Assembly (NCBI RefSeq): GCF_958450345.1
Contig: NC_088780.1
Span: forward strand, 95,492,226 to 95,556,225
Source of the DNA: Calliphora vicina
Taxonomy: Eukaryota > Arthropoda > Insecta > Diptera > Calliphoridae
Length of the DNA: 64,000 bases
Reading direction: 5' to 3'
Shown: one piece after another, positions 1 to 11,446 of the stretch
How positions within the stretch are numbered: position 1 is the stretch's first letter
Layout: every line of letters starts with the position of its first letter
Translations under genes and position numbers: made by a program
The notes under the pieces: generated by a model
Databases searched by the model: none
Seen by the model: only the letters and a program-made list of their open reading frames with translations
What the model was told of the DNA's origin: nothing

Positions 1-70
1 AAAATAATAATTGGGTTAAAACTTTTAAGAAAAAACGTGTGTTAAGGTTTATTCGATCTCACTTTTTTCT
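1..70 (-). mobile_element. Terminal fragment of the Tc1-like element family
   Basis: The first bases, read on the minus strand, match 16137-16200 closely. Both contain a cttaacacacgttttt block, then a run of a and t, then aacccaa and attatt. At 16137 this block begins the Tc1-like transposon that carries a transposase, so this piece is probably the same terminus in opposite orientation, cut off by the window edge. No coding sequence of that transposase is visible here. Confidence 0.45.
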
Positions 71-84
71 GAGCCAAAAAAACC

Positions 85-760
85 GTTGTAAGAATCTAGT
101 TTCCTCAATGTAATTTGTAATTCTTACGATCTTGCAGGTCGGGCATGGTATGCATAAGAAAATATTCGTCTCTAACTCGACTAAAAGTAGGACAGTGGCA
201 CAAGTAATGTTCCAATATTTCGTCCTTTGTCTCACATGTTATGCAGATCGTGTTTACGCCAAAAACAACACTTAGCGATTTTCCTCAGTTCCCTGCAATT
301 CCTATTTTTCTTAATATATATAAATGCAGAATGCCTAGTGTTGCAGTATACTTCCACTTGTCATTAAGTACTAAATCAATCGTAAAGTGTCATAAATACT
401 TATTTTTGGGAGAGATACAAATCTAACTCTAACCTGTTCACATCGCGGTATTACTCCTACTACTTCTACTTGGTAAGAATCTATTATCCAAATAATTTAA
501 TAAATAATTAGAAAAATTCCTAATCCTTTGGTTTTATTCATTTCTTTCGTTTCATATTGTTTGTTAAATTATTCTGAGTACAAAATCTAAACGATTTTGT
601 TTCGGCTTAGAGAGTTTTAACAACCTTCCAATTCATCCAGCCCTTTCCCCCTTCACCCAGCTTTTCAGCTCAACATTTGTGTTGTTTTGGCGTAAACAGA
701 TCGTATTGTCTCTCAGATATACACATTAACTAGTGTGCTGAGTTAGTTCAACACTCAGGT
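85..760 (-). pseudogene. C-terminal fragment of a non-LTR retrotransposon ORF2 (zinc-knuckle region)
   Basis: On the minus strand the sequence just left of the MITE at 252 encodes CITCETKDEILEHYLCHCP followed by FSRVRDEYF. This C-x2-C-x8-H-x3-C type pattern is found near the C terminus of ORF2 in R1/I-type non-LTR retrotransposons. The upstream codons (…LRDNT) lie right of the MITE at about 705-730, and the frame closes across the MITE when one target-site copy is counted. There is no reverse transcriptase in this piece, and the 1130-1870 fragment has its own C terminus, so this is probably a separate copy. It is a dead fragment. Confidence 0.5.
252..697. mobile_element. 446-bp MITE with GTTTACGCC inverted repeats
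   Basis: The ends are near-perfect inverted repeats: GTTTACGCCAAAAACAACAC at 252-271, and its complement with one A fewer at 679-697. Both sides are flanked by AGATCGT (245-251 and 698-704); reading CAGATCGT as an 8-bp duplication is also possible. Removing the element plus one flank restores an open minus-strand frame in the surrounding ORF2 fragment. No transposase is encoded. A 7- or 8-bp duplication fits hAT-like or related superfamilies, but the termini alone do not settle the family. Confidence 0.75.
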
Positions 761-1018
761 TCCGAAATTGTTTTGTTTTCATTAGGTTTGTGTTTCCCCT
801 TGGGAAGGGTTTACATACGTGATCGTATCTCTTCGAAGCCCCAGGTATCCTACGGACCCAATATGGGAGCTATGACCATTTATGGATCGAACGCCATGAT
901 ATTATGATCGATAAAATTCTATTTCGAGAAGACACCGATTTTTACCACTTTCAATTGACTTTGTCTTTGGTCCGAAAATAATAGATTTGAAAAATTTGAT
1001 TGAATTATCTTCAAAATT

Positions 1019-1064
1019 GCAGGCTGTTTATTATACGTCCAGCAGGCTGTTTATTATACGTCCG
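1019..1064. repeat. Two tandem copies of a 23-bp unit
   Basis: gcaggctgtttattatacgt plus three bases occurs twice head to tail, with one difference at the last base. The segment just upstream (about 850-1000) has the phrase atatgggagctatgacca followed by ttatggatcg. That phrase recurs in the repeats at 3.9, 21.8 and 42 kb, so this stretch probably belongs to that repeat family. Confidence 0.6.
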
Positions 1065-1129
1065 TTGTCTCAAAGTTAAACCAACCATCATTGATTCATC
1101 ATTGATAGCTCATCTAAGTATGATAGGAA

Positions 1130-1870
1130 TGGAATTCAGATGAAGCTTTCTCTCAGGCTTATCAGAGCCTGTCATTGGCAGAGTAGGTGGGATACCGTCT
1201 CCTCCTTTTCTTCATTATAACAACTTCGTGTCCCAATTATACAGTATCCTGAAATGAAGGAAATAATTAGCCTTATTTGCTCACGACGAAATACCATAAG
1301 TAGATTCGTCCTGCTGGCATCATATACGGTGCAAGTTATAACACAGGAAGTATCGTTGGTCCACTTGTTTTGTGCAGTCTCATATAGTATCTGCTAGGGT
1401 ATTCAATTGATCGGGTTTCTGGTTTAATCGGTTAACCGAGCTAATAATTAATCGGGGTTTATATTAAATCGGTTAATAATCGGTAAACAACCACGAATTT
1501 TGTCTATCATCTATCATCGCTCCCCTTTTGGCCAATTCATCTGCTATACAATTACCCCGATTTCCATCGTGTCCAGGGACCCATATAAGCGTTTTCATAG
1601 AATGTCTCGCTGTCTCATTCAGGGATACCCGGCATTCCTCGGTTAACCTAGATGTCGTGATGACACCTCCTATTCCGTTAACGGCAGCCTTGCTATCAGT
1701 AAATATACATAAATCACCAGATATTCGATAAAACCTCAGATGCACGTTTAATGGCAGTAACTTCCGCCGAAGAGCGGTACAGAAGTTAAGTAGCCTGAAG
1801 AAGGATTTTATCCCAAAGTTATCAATAAATAAACCTCCACCGACTCTACTGCCCCTTTTTGAGCCAGGTG
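1130..1870 (-). pseudogene. I/R1-type non-LTR ORF2 fragment: RNase H and C terminus
   Basis: Minus-strand reading gives a ribonuclease H domain in order: a GGGLFIDNFGIKS-like start near 1850, AEVTAIKRA-like residues split by a frameshift near 1745, then CIFTDSKAAVNGIGG, LIWVPGHDGNRGN and ADELAKRGA (1500-1720). These are the D-S-K and pre-helix blocks of RNase H carried by I/LOA/R1-like elements. Further along, about 1290-1390 matches 14600-14735 in reverse. A knuckle with EKEETVSHLLCQ lies near 1165-1220. A short AT-rich insertion (about 1405-1490, with repeated taatcggtt words) breaks the frame after RNase H. It is the same family as the larger copy at 10.6-14.7 kb. Confidence 0.75.
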
Positions 1871-3497
1871 TTGTGAATAAATACTAAGAATACTTTTATG
1901 CAGTTTAGTAAAATATATTTAAGAGAACAAACCTTAAAATTGTTCATAATTTTTGCGTACCTTCGATTTGAATTCAGCGAATTTTGAAGAAAAAAACGAA
2001 CGAATAGAATGTTACCACCTAAATTATACTAAATATTTTATCAAAATTATGTAACTTTAAATAAAATTTTTGCATAAAATTTCATGATCCGGAATTATTT
2101 TATTATACCCGTCTTATACAGGGAAATTGTAATAATTGTTTATTAATTTTATTTTATATTGTTTTTAATAAAAATGCAACTGAATAAACCTTAAATTTTT
2201 AGACTTAAGGCTTGACATTAAAACCAACTTCTTACAAAAAGTTCCTCATACATATGTATTTCCATTTTGTATCCAATCTGACTAAGTAAACATTAAAAAA
2301 AAATAACTTCAACAAATAAACATCTGCAGGCGGAGCTGGACATTTGAATATTGTAGTCGTAGACGAGTATGAATATTGAATTGTTATTGTTTGCATCATT
2401 CCTCCCCCTCCCAGCCATTTAATATCCGGTCTTAACAAAAGAACCCAAAATTATTTGAAAAAGAAATGAACAAACGACCAATGGTCAAACTAAGTAACTG
2501 AAGGCAAAAGGAACATTATGCATCCTGTAGTGAAAGAGGAATTGATTTTAGCATGATTTCCAATAATAATAAAAATATTTATCAATTCACTGTCTCAATA
2601 TACAGCAAACATACAGACATATAAGTTGAAATCATTTGTTTGTTACGCATAATTAAGTTGTGCCCGAAAACCAAATAGAAAATCAAAATACTTATATACA
2701 TATTTTTCTCATCTTTTACAAAAACAAAAAAAAACATCCCTGTTTTAGAGAACCCCCCGGCCAAAGTTACTAGCTAGTCCAAATAATAAATTACAGGCTA
2801 AAATAGCTAAATTAACATGGAATTCAACAAAAGTGAAAAATCTATTTGAAAGTTAAACTAGTTATGAAGTATATGAGTCTTTTGTTGTAAACCTGAAACT
2901 ATGGAAATCAATAAACATCCTGTTATCCTTTAAGATTTTTATTAATTTAGATGTGTTGCTTGCATATGTTGACTACAACAGCACACTCTTCCTAAATACT
3001 TCATCATACATGTTACTTGTGTGTTTTTCTTTTGTTGATTAATTAGTTTTCTTTTGTGAAACATCCTTTTGTAAGAATTAGACTTCTTAGTTAAAACAAA
3101 AACAGGATATTTTCGTTTTTATGCTGAGAGATGTGAATGATTGTATTTGTTATAATAAATTGAGCATTTTACCTAAAACGTGGTTTTGCACTGATTTCCA
3201 ATTAGTCTTCCTCTTTTAAAACTACAACATGTGTTTCTTAAGATGAAAAATTTGTCTTTTAAGCTGTAGCAAGTGTTGCCTGCATGACTTAGTAGTTTCC
3301 AGAAATAATTCCGCGCCAATATAACTAATTATCCTTTTGTTAGAAGAGAGTAATTTGTTATTTTTGTTATTCGAAATTTAAGTAGTTCACACATGTAAAT
3401 AAATTGTAATTGAATTTCTGTGTTAATTCATATAACTTCTAATCATATCCAGTTTTAGTTTGTTGCAATGAAAAATTTAAAAACTTCGTTCAACAAT
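1871..3497. other. No gene recognised; AT-rich intergenic or intronic sequence
   Basis: I see no transposase, reverse transcriptase or exon-like reading frame here. The sequence is AT-rich with short homopolymers and does not share long words with other parts of the window. It may be host single-copy sequence. Confidence 0.5.
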
Positions 3498-4200
3498 TTT
3501 ATTATACCCTACACCACCATAGTTGGGAGGGTATTATGCGTTTGTGTAGATGTTTGTAACGCCCAAAGTATACCGATAGACTTAGAATCACTTTCTGAGT
3601 CGATTAAACGATGTCCGTCCGTCTTGCTGGCTGTCCATGTAAACCTTATGCGCAGAGTACAGGTCGCAATTTTGAAGATATTTCTATCAAATTTGGTACT
3701 AGACCCAGGGACTAGGCCTATTGAAACTGGCTGAAATCGGTCCATTATTTCACCTAGCCCCCATACAAATGTCCTTCCGAAATTGGACTTTATGGGTCAT
3801 AAATGTTTAATTTATAAATGTATCTCCACAAATTGCGCTCCAAATAAGTTTTATATATACAAAAATCATGTCACCAAATTTGGTTACGATCGGTCCATAA
3901 TTATTCATAGCTCCCATATAGACCCGCTTCCGAAAATCACTTTAACGTGCATAAATCGCTTAAAAATGTTGGTATACTCACAAAATTCAACATAGTAAAC
4001 TTATATAGACACAAATCACACGACCTAATTTCATGGTGATCGGTCCATAATTGGTCATAGCCCCCATATAAGGCCCACTTCCGAAAATCTCTCAAAAATA
4101 TTAATTATTGAAATTTTAAAAGAAAAATGTTTTTGCTCTTTTATTTAGTGTAGGGTATTATATGGTCGGGCTTGACCGACCATACTTTCTTACTTGTTTT
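3498..4200. repeat. mini-me-like dipteran repeat
   Basis: Bounded by tattataccctacacc on the left and by tagggtattatatggtcgg plus acttgttttt on the right. Inside are a gagtcgatta block followed by gtccgtccgtc, then repeated phrases of the form cggtccataattggtcatag and cccatataaggcccacttcc. The layout (conserved core near a GTCY run) resembles the mini-me elements known from Diptera. Related copies lie at 21241-22860, 40240-40615, 41540-43160 and 51405-52028. No coding capacity. Confidence 0.6.
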
Positions 4201-4800
4201 TGAAATACATATGTTCATCGAGAGTGATGGTTATAATTCCAAAAGACTTGTTTTTTTAACTTTAAAATTACACTATTACAAACAATTGTATCATAAAATA
4301 TCTACCAATGAAACAAATCCCAACACAAATGAACTAATTCCCAATCTTAAGAAATTAAATAATTCCAGTTTTATAATAACTAGGATCGCCTGGTGGCCGA
4401 AATTCGACCAGTTTTAGAACACTTTTTTACCACTTTTATGGAAAGAATTTTTAAATATTTTGTTGTATTGTGCATATCTAGAGAAAAAACCCTTTTAAAC
4501 CATATATGTTTCATCAATATTGGTGGACAATAATATACTTAAAAGTGTACCACAAAAAAACGTGTGGCTATTTATATATAAGATAAATAGATTAGTTCAT
4601 AAAAATTTGAAATAGCTCCCAACAGAACTGAAATAATTCCAAATTCAGAAGCAATGTATTTATTAATGCTTACAAAAACGGTAGAGGTTTTGTCCTGTGG
4701 GGTAAATAAAAAATTTGAGAGAATTTCGGCCGTATAATGTATATTCTTTTATTTCCTTAGGCCCTAATTGTGTAAATCACTTGCTTTAAAGTTTGAAATA
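4201..4800. other. No gene recognised
   Basis: AT-rich sequence between the mini-me-like repeat and the mariner relic. No protein homology and no terminal repeats were recognised. Confidence 0.45.
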
Positions 4801-4804
4801 TCTA

Positions 4805-6866
4805 CCAGAACATGCGGCCAGACATAAAACCGTAATATTCCAGCATGACAACGCAAAGCCACATGCTGCAATACCTGTTAAAACTATTTAGAAAGAAGTG
4901 GTTGGTATGTTTTGCCTCACCCACCTTAGAGCGCTCTCTCAAAAGCGTATCTCTTCAGAACAGAGTATCCGATATTGGCTTGATGATGTGAAGCCCAGCC
5001 AATTAGCCGAATCGACACCATAGCCAAATATCCATTGCGGGAGCTGCTTATATCTGACAAGACCATCACGGGGAATCAGTACCGAACGCAACTGATACGT
5101 TTAAAGTGAGCATTGGCCGAAAAACGCCAAGATTATGCGGCCAGACATGAAACCGTAATATTCCATCATGACAAAGTTCGTCCAAAGTTTTGCCTCACCC
5201 GATTTATAGTTCACACCATGCCCCGTCCGACTACTATTTGAAACAGAGTATACGATATTGAACTAACGTGACATCTGATTGGACACAGAAAATCAGCTAA
5301 GGGTTTATTAAATAGTGCAAAAACTCGTAGTCAGAAATGTGAGTTTGCAAGAGCACACAGTGGCATTGACAAGCAAGTCAAACGAAATGCACGCCGAGAC
5401 AAAAGAGCGTACATAGATGATCTGGCAGGGGAAGCTCAAGCTGCAGCTGCTACAAACCGCACTAGAGATCTGTACCGCATAACGAAAAAACTCACAACAA
5501 AATCCTTCGTTTATTCGAGGCCATTAAAGAACAGCGCTGGCGAACTCACAACCTCAAAAAATGAACAGCTGGAGATATGGACAAACCACTACACGCTTGA
5601 AACTGCTTGAAACACTAAGACAGCCCAATGCAACTCTATGCAACTGTGCAGAACATATGGTAAGGCCGGATATATCCACTCGCAGTCCGTCAATGCTGGA
5701 AGTCACCAACGCTATCAAGGCCTTAAAAATCAACAAAGCACCAGGAACTGACAACATCTCGCCAGAAATGCTAAAAGCTGACCCAAACGTCAGTGCGCGA
5801 TTAATCTTCCCTATAATAGAAGAATTTTGGAGATTTTGGAGAGCCTTCACGATGAGCTAAAGGAGGGTGTTATTGTTAAAATACCAAAAAAGGGAATATG
5901 TAGGAGTGTACTAACTGGAGGGAAATTACACTTTTGAGTATGGTGAATAAGGAGCAAGCTGGCTTTCGACCACGAAAATCCTGTGTGGATCAAGTAAACA
6001 CCCTAAGGTAATCGTTGAACAGTCTGTGGAGTGGAGATCTCCCTTATATATCGTATTTATAGACTTTGAGAAAGCATTTGATAAGCTCGCTCATACCACC
6101 ATCTGGAAGGCACTTGAATGCAAAGGCACCCCACCAAAATTAATATCTCTCATTAGAAGCCTATACAGTGGCTCTACTTGTAGGGTACTCCATGAGAACA
6201 ATCTCGGCAACAGAATAAACGTAAATACCGGGGCACAGGTTTAAAGATAAACTTAGACAAGACTAAGTCCATGCGTGTAAACACCGACAACAGGCGGCCC
6301 CTTCAGTTGAGCGGCACCATGGTTGAAGATGTTAACAGCTTCTGCTATCTCGGCAGTATTATCAACAACAATGGAGGATCTAGTGCTGATATCGAAAACC
6401 GCATCAAGCGTGCCCGACGGTCATTTGGTCTTCTAAGTCCTGTATGGAAGGCTACCCATATCTCCAGAAAGACGAAAATCAGCATATTTAATTCGAACGT
6501 GAAGTCAACATTATTGTACGTTTGCGAGACTTGGAATGCAGCTGTACGCGATATAAACGCACTCCAAGTATTTGCCAACAGATGCCTGAGGAGAATTTTA
6601 AAAATATTTTGGCCAAATGTAAGAAGAAGAGGAAGACCCGCCCACACGTGGAGAAGACAGCTGGATTCTGAAGTAGCAATCACAAGGAAGTCCTGGAATG
6701 AAATCAAACTAATAGCTTGTAACAGATCTCATTGGAGTATATTTGTAGTGGCCCTATGCTCCAACTTGGAACGACGGGAATAAATATATAATATATATAT
6801 ATATACGATATTGGCTTGATTCTTTCTTGGCCTCAATATCTTTTGGCTCGGAATCCATATGTTGAA
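4805..6866 (+). pseudogene. mariner transposase relic, internally duplicated and split by RTE
   Basis: Plus-strand frames give catalytic-domain pieces of a mariner transposase: RHKTVIFQHDNAKPHAAIPV (4815-4875), RYWLDD (about 4970), VKPSQLAEST and ELLISDKTITGNQYRTQLIRLK (4990-5108), then a second RHETVIFHHD (5140-5175) and a degenerate YSPDLAPSDY-like stretch (5200-5240). The block at 4812 recurs at 5136, 324 bp away, so two catalytic segments are joined head to tail. The frame resumes after the RTE insertion at 6807-6866 with RYWLDSFLAS and RLGIHML-like codons. There are stops and frameshifts throughout, and no HTH domain or terminal repeat is visible. Non-functional. Confidence 0.8.
5261..6801 (+). 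mobile_element. 5'-truncated RTE-type non-LTR retrotransposon
   Basis: An approximately 1.5-kb insertion in the mariner relic. It encodes a pre-RT segment (KRAYIDDLAGEAQAAAATNRT, 5390-5470), a fingers-region block (INKAPGTDNISPEMLKADP, 5730-5790), IVFIDFEKAFDKL (6045-6085), and a long C-terminal frame 6271-6783 with RGRPAHTWRRQLDSEV. This C terminus, ending in an arginine-rich SRSTW/RGRP-type segment, is typical of RTE-like endonuclease-reverse transcriptases. The 3' end is a (TA)n run at 6784-6804. The duplicated target tatacgatattg lies at 5249-5260 and 6802-6813. The central RT with the YxDD motif is missing through an internal deletion near 6240. Related pieces lie at 13615 and 24850. Confidence 0.8.
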
Positions 6867-7230
6867 GTATTCAGTTCTCTGGTCCAACTTAAAATACTTC
6901 TGCGAAATTTAAATACGAGGAGAGGAATATGTAATGGCACAAGATTGCAGGTGACCAAACTTTCGAAAATTCTCATATTTGCAAATATCCTGACAGGCAC
7001 TGCCGAAGGAAGTCCCGCAATTATCCTGAGGATTGATCTGGCTCCTATTAATGCAGACCTCCCATTCGATTTGCGTAGAACACAATTCACCATGAGGCAG
7101 GCATTTTCCATGATAGCAATAAGTAAATCACAAGGTCAAACATTGGGAAAGGTGGGGATCTATTTACCTAAATTAGTTTTTAGCCATGGCCAAATGTATG
7201 TTGCATTTTCTAGAGCATGATAGGTATACA
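6867..7230 (+). pseudogene. Helitron RepHel helicase C-terminal fragment
   Basis: One open plus-strand frame reads LLRNLNTRRGICNGTRL, then LTGTAEGSPAIILRIDLAP, FDLRRTQFTMRQAFSMIAISKSQGQTL and YLPKLVFSHGQMYVAFSRA. These are the last helicase motifs of PIF1-type Helitron helicases (the Q-F-x-M/V-R-AFAMT-x-x-KSQGQT and HGQxYVAxSR blocks). It starts abruptly next to the mariner piece at about 6866 and stops at 7219. No Rep domain is present and no CTAG end could be fixed downstream. Degraded fragment of an autonomous Helitron. Confidence 0.85.
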
Positions 7231-7980
7231 ATTCTCCCAAATATTCTATGTTGATCATTGAAAATGGGCATAATCTGTACAACCACAAACAAAATTAAAC
7301 AAAGTGTTTATTCTGGCCATAATGTTTTATAACAATTATTTTCCAACGTTACAGATTCTTAATATTTTCCCACAACTATATTTTATCTCTTACGTAAGTA
7401 AGAAATATAAAAAATTAAAAATAATAAACGTTTAACATTGATACAATATTTATGGTATAAAATAATTTACAAGTATGTTTAGATAACAATAAATAAATTC
7501 CAATTTTAACTCTCTGTAATATTATCAGTTTTTTATTACAGTTTTTTTTATCGTCCTCCTAGTTTGAGAGTGTAATTTTATTTAGCCAGTAATTCGTGTA
7601 CATTAAATTTTAGATTTAGAATTGCTAAAGTAAAAATGGTTAAATACGCGTGTTTAAAATAAATCTCTAACGATAGACAATAATTTTAAATGGCCAAAAC
7701 GTAAATATTGTTTAGTTAAACAACATTGATTTGTAACATGAACAAGTGGTAGCTACTGCTACTGTACACTGCTTCAAATACAACCAACTAAACTACACTA
7801 TGTTGTACAAACATAAGCAAGTGTGTAGAGAAATCGAATAATACCCAACAGTTCTAGAAGTTTCTCGAGCTAATGGTTTCTCCTAGGTACCATTTAGGGT
7901 GATAACTAGTTACATAACTAGCTACGAGACTAGTTATTTTAACACATGCATTTCGTAAGCAGCTACAAAGTAGTCAACTC
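7231..7980. other. No gene recognised
   Basis: AT-rich sequence. The stretch 7750-7780 contains ggtagctactgctactgta, resembling the GTAGCA words that fill the hAT-like element at 44 kb, but no element boundary could be placed. Confidence 0.4.
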
Positions 7981-9410
7981 ATCATCCAATAACCGATTTC
8001 TTGTAAACAAACCTTCCTCCAATAACTTTCCAATACCTAACTTCTGGTGTGTAAAATACCCTTTTTCTAAAGTGCAGTAAACACAATAAACGCTTAAAGT
8101 GACTACATTCTTGGTTACTTAGATACACTAAAGTGACAACTCTCTCGGCGCACAGTGGTATGAGAAAAAAAAAAGAAGGAAATAAATCTGTAACTTGTAA
8201 ACACTTACTTCGATTTAAATGAAATTTCACATGCTCCAAGGGGAAGTGTTGCCGAGTTTAAGTTTTGAATCTGGGCCTCATGAGTCCACCAGGAGCTGGG
8301 CCAAGGGTCCCCAATTAGGACACCTCGGGTATGGTCAATTTTAAAAATGATACTATTTCTTCGTTTGTGTTCCGATTTCAAAAAACTTACATATATAGAA
8401 TCTTCTCATTGAGCACTATCAATTATCTCTTATAGCTTAGGAGATATCCGCATTTTAAAATTAAATTTTCAACATTTTTACCCACCCTACTCCAGTTTTT
8501 TGATGACCGCGGTTCCAAATATTTACCGATTTTCTCTATTTTTCTTTTATAGGATTAACACAGATATATATCAAATAAAGGAAGAATTGTTTAAAAACCA
8601 TGCATTTGTTTAAAAACCATCCAAAGTTACATGCATTTGAATTAAAAAAAATTAAAAAAGGCGATTTTTCGCTATTTTTTTGAGAAAAAAAGTACTTTTA
8701 TACTTTTTCAGTTATCTAAAAAATGTTTAAGAGGATGTATAATGAATTTATACTTTTTGAAAAGCTAAATTAACGTCAAATATTTTAAATGAAAAAAAAT
8801 TTATAATTTTTGATACCCAGGGGACCAAGTCCATTCAAAAAACGCCTATTTTTTATGTAAAATTCAACTTTATGGCAAAAATTCTCAAATCGCATAGTCG
8901 ATATCAAAATATAGTAACCCAGTTCCGATAACCCCGCCCCTGGTGTGGATATTATAGCCAAAAACCGAAAATATTCCATTTTTGGAATTGAAATTTTCAA
9001 TACTTTTTTGGGAATTGCGGGATTCGTGATTACAAATTTCAAAATTTGTTTTTATTTTTCCATTTTTAATAAAAAAATCTATATAAGTGTAAAATTTCAG
9101 TAAAAAATATTCATAAATAAAAATGTTATTATAATTTAAAAAATTTGTTTGTATCTATGCAAAAACTCAATAAAAAGCATTTTTTGTCATATTTTTCAAA
9201 AAAGTATTCCATGAATTTTTTAATTGTCAAAAGTTATATACATTGTTGAAAAGTAGACAAAATCCTCTATCCATTGGTATATAACATGTCTACCTTATGT
9301 TTTTTACGTGGCAAATTAATTAGGGAAAACTTAACAACTCGCATTTAAATTATAATAACATTTTTAGTCATGAATATTTTTTAATTTTTTATGATATCAA
9401 TATAATTTGT
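7981..9410. repeat. Copy 1 of a long AT-rich repeat family
   Basis: Shares long diverged stretches with 26000-27000 and 61455-62950: an aattatctcttatagcttag-like segment, then a ttttgat(a/g)a(c)agcgg segment followed by tccaaatattt, then gaggggaccaag-like and ggaattgcgggatt-like segments in the same order. The left flank 8161-8240 read in reverse matches 62454-62530. No coding capacity. The element ends cannot be fixed here. Small internal duplications occur at 8585-8625 (tgtttaaaaaccat). Confidence 0.6.
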
Positions 9411-10600
9411 ATAAAACCAGTTTGTACGAATTACTTACAAAAAAGTGCAGTACAAAATAAATGTTTAAAGTGGCTACACTTTAGAATACGTGCAAATGAC
9501 CCAAAATATATAAATTGGAATCAGCCAAGTGATCAGACATTAGTGAAAATTACTCAATAGAAGGGATAAATTGACTACTTGCTTAACTGCCGGGTATGCA
9601 TACGAATAGAAATCATGTTTGCAGTCGTATGGGGAAAATATGCGCATATATTAGCAATAAAAGTACAAATTGTTTAGAGTAAACTGAGAGCAAAAACTAC
9701 CAAAACGACAAGAAATTCCTGACCAAACAAAAAGTTTAACTTTTAATGGTATTTATTTTAAAATTTACAACTGTAATACAACGACATCAAAAAACACTGA
9801 ACTTTTACTTTATGCCTGGCTGCCACAAGAGGACTTAACACCCTTTTTTTTGGCCTTACATACGTTGGTTGGTTGGTGGTGGCCATAAATGAATTTTTTT
9901 TCTTTAACAAAATGGCCATAAATATCAACTGAGCTAAACATTTGCAAAAATAAGAAAAAAGAACAACTTACAAATACAAGAAAGATAAAAAGGACATATT
10001 TTTTTACTTTTTAAATAAAATAATCATAAAAGCCAAGGAAATCATGGCAGAGGGAGAAAGAGCCAAATCATTACGTTAAATAAAAGTAGGTTATATTTTT
10101 TAATAAATAGAAAATACAACCAAGAAAACAAGTTAAACTTAAATTACATTACAAAGTATGAGCCAGCACATGGATGTAGTACATTACATATATGAAGTAT
10201 GAGGACAATGTGGCATGAATGTAGTTGCTGTAATGCTCTAATATAAGGAATGTAGGCTGTAAAGGGGGTGTTTCGATTTGGTTTGGTAGGAGTTAAAGGA
10301 TTTTATGGGTTTTCTGTTTTACTTACAGCCAGTAGTTGTTGTCTTAAATGAAATGGAAATCTTTACATGTTCATATGTATTATTGCGTTTGTGTGTTTGA
10401 TTATTTGTTGTCCAATCTATTAAACCAAAGGAACATTGAAATACTTATGCTTCATTGGCATATTAACACAAACGCACATACACAATTTTGTAGTGAAAGA
10501 AGAAAAAAAACGTGTATAAAAGAGTTCTTGACGTCTTTTGAGATGAAGCACAGTGGTGTAATATCAAAATATTCTGTGGACTTTCTGCTGGAAGGTCTGT
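9411..10600. other. No gene recognised
   Basis: AT-rich, with no long words shared with other parts of the window apart from 9436-9475, which resembles 8078-8115 (aaagtgcagta then a taaa-g-ttaaagtg-ctac pattern). Probably host non-coding sequence. Confidence 0.45.
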
Positions 10601-11446
10601 AAGCTCTACTACGCTAAAGGCGCAGGTAAGATTAGATCCTGTATATTAGCTAATAGCTCTTTGAGTATCTTCATTCTGTTTGATTACAGCAATGAAGATA
10701 CAGTAGCAGTCTCATGGGAAACTAATGAAGGTAGTTTGATATGGTTGATATTCAGCAATATGCCGCACTATCACGGAGAGAATCCACTGACGCCAAATTG
10801 CACCACATTATATGGGGTAGCAGTGATACCATTACAAGAGGTGAGAGTCTTTTCAGTTTCATACTTAGTAGTAGTTTGAAAGTAGAAAATAGAAGTTCAG
10901 AACCTATCTTCATTGCTTCAAACAGAAGTTAGGTGCTAGACTTAACAATATGAATGCTGAGCACCACAGTATGATTAATAATTGGGCTGTCTCTAGCTAC
11001 TGCTCCTTTTTCGATCACCAATATATTGATTTCAATATTAGAGTGACTTTTATGAGTGTTAATGCCATTCTAAATATGAGGAAGACCAACTGGGAGATAC
11101 AAAGTGTTGCACTCTCTCGGTCTTTACCTAACCAGCCCTTTATTGAAAGTAGGAAGATATTGAGGTAGCAGTTGAGAAACTCACAGAAGCGTTCCAATCG
11201 GCTACTAATTCAGCATATAAGCCGAACATCCGCAGAGGTAGGAATAGGCCTCCTTGGTGGAATCCTGAGAGATCACTCGCCAGAAGGACGTGTTGTAAAC
11301 TGTTCAACGAGGAAAAAAGGTTGGGTTACAGGCCGGCATACAAGTCCTGATTGAATAACTTCAAGAACCTTATGAGGAATGCGAAAAGGAAAGCCTGGAT
11401 TTACTTCTGTAACGGCGTGGAAGGATCCTCTGAGACTAACCGATTA

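Noticed and set aside
1405..1490. A small MITE with taatcggtt repeats
   Set aside because: The repeated words are short and no paired terminal repeats or duplication could be fixed.
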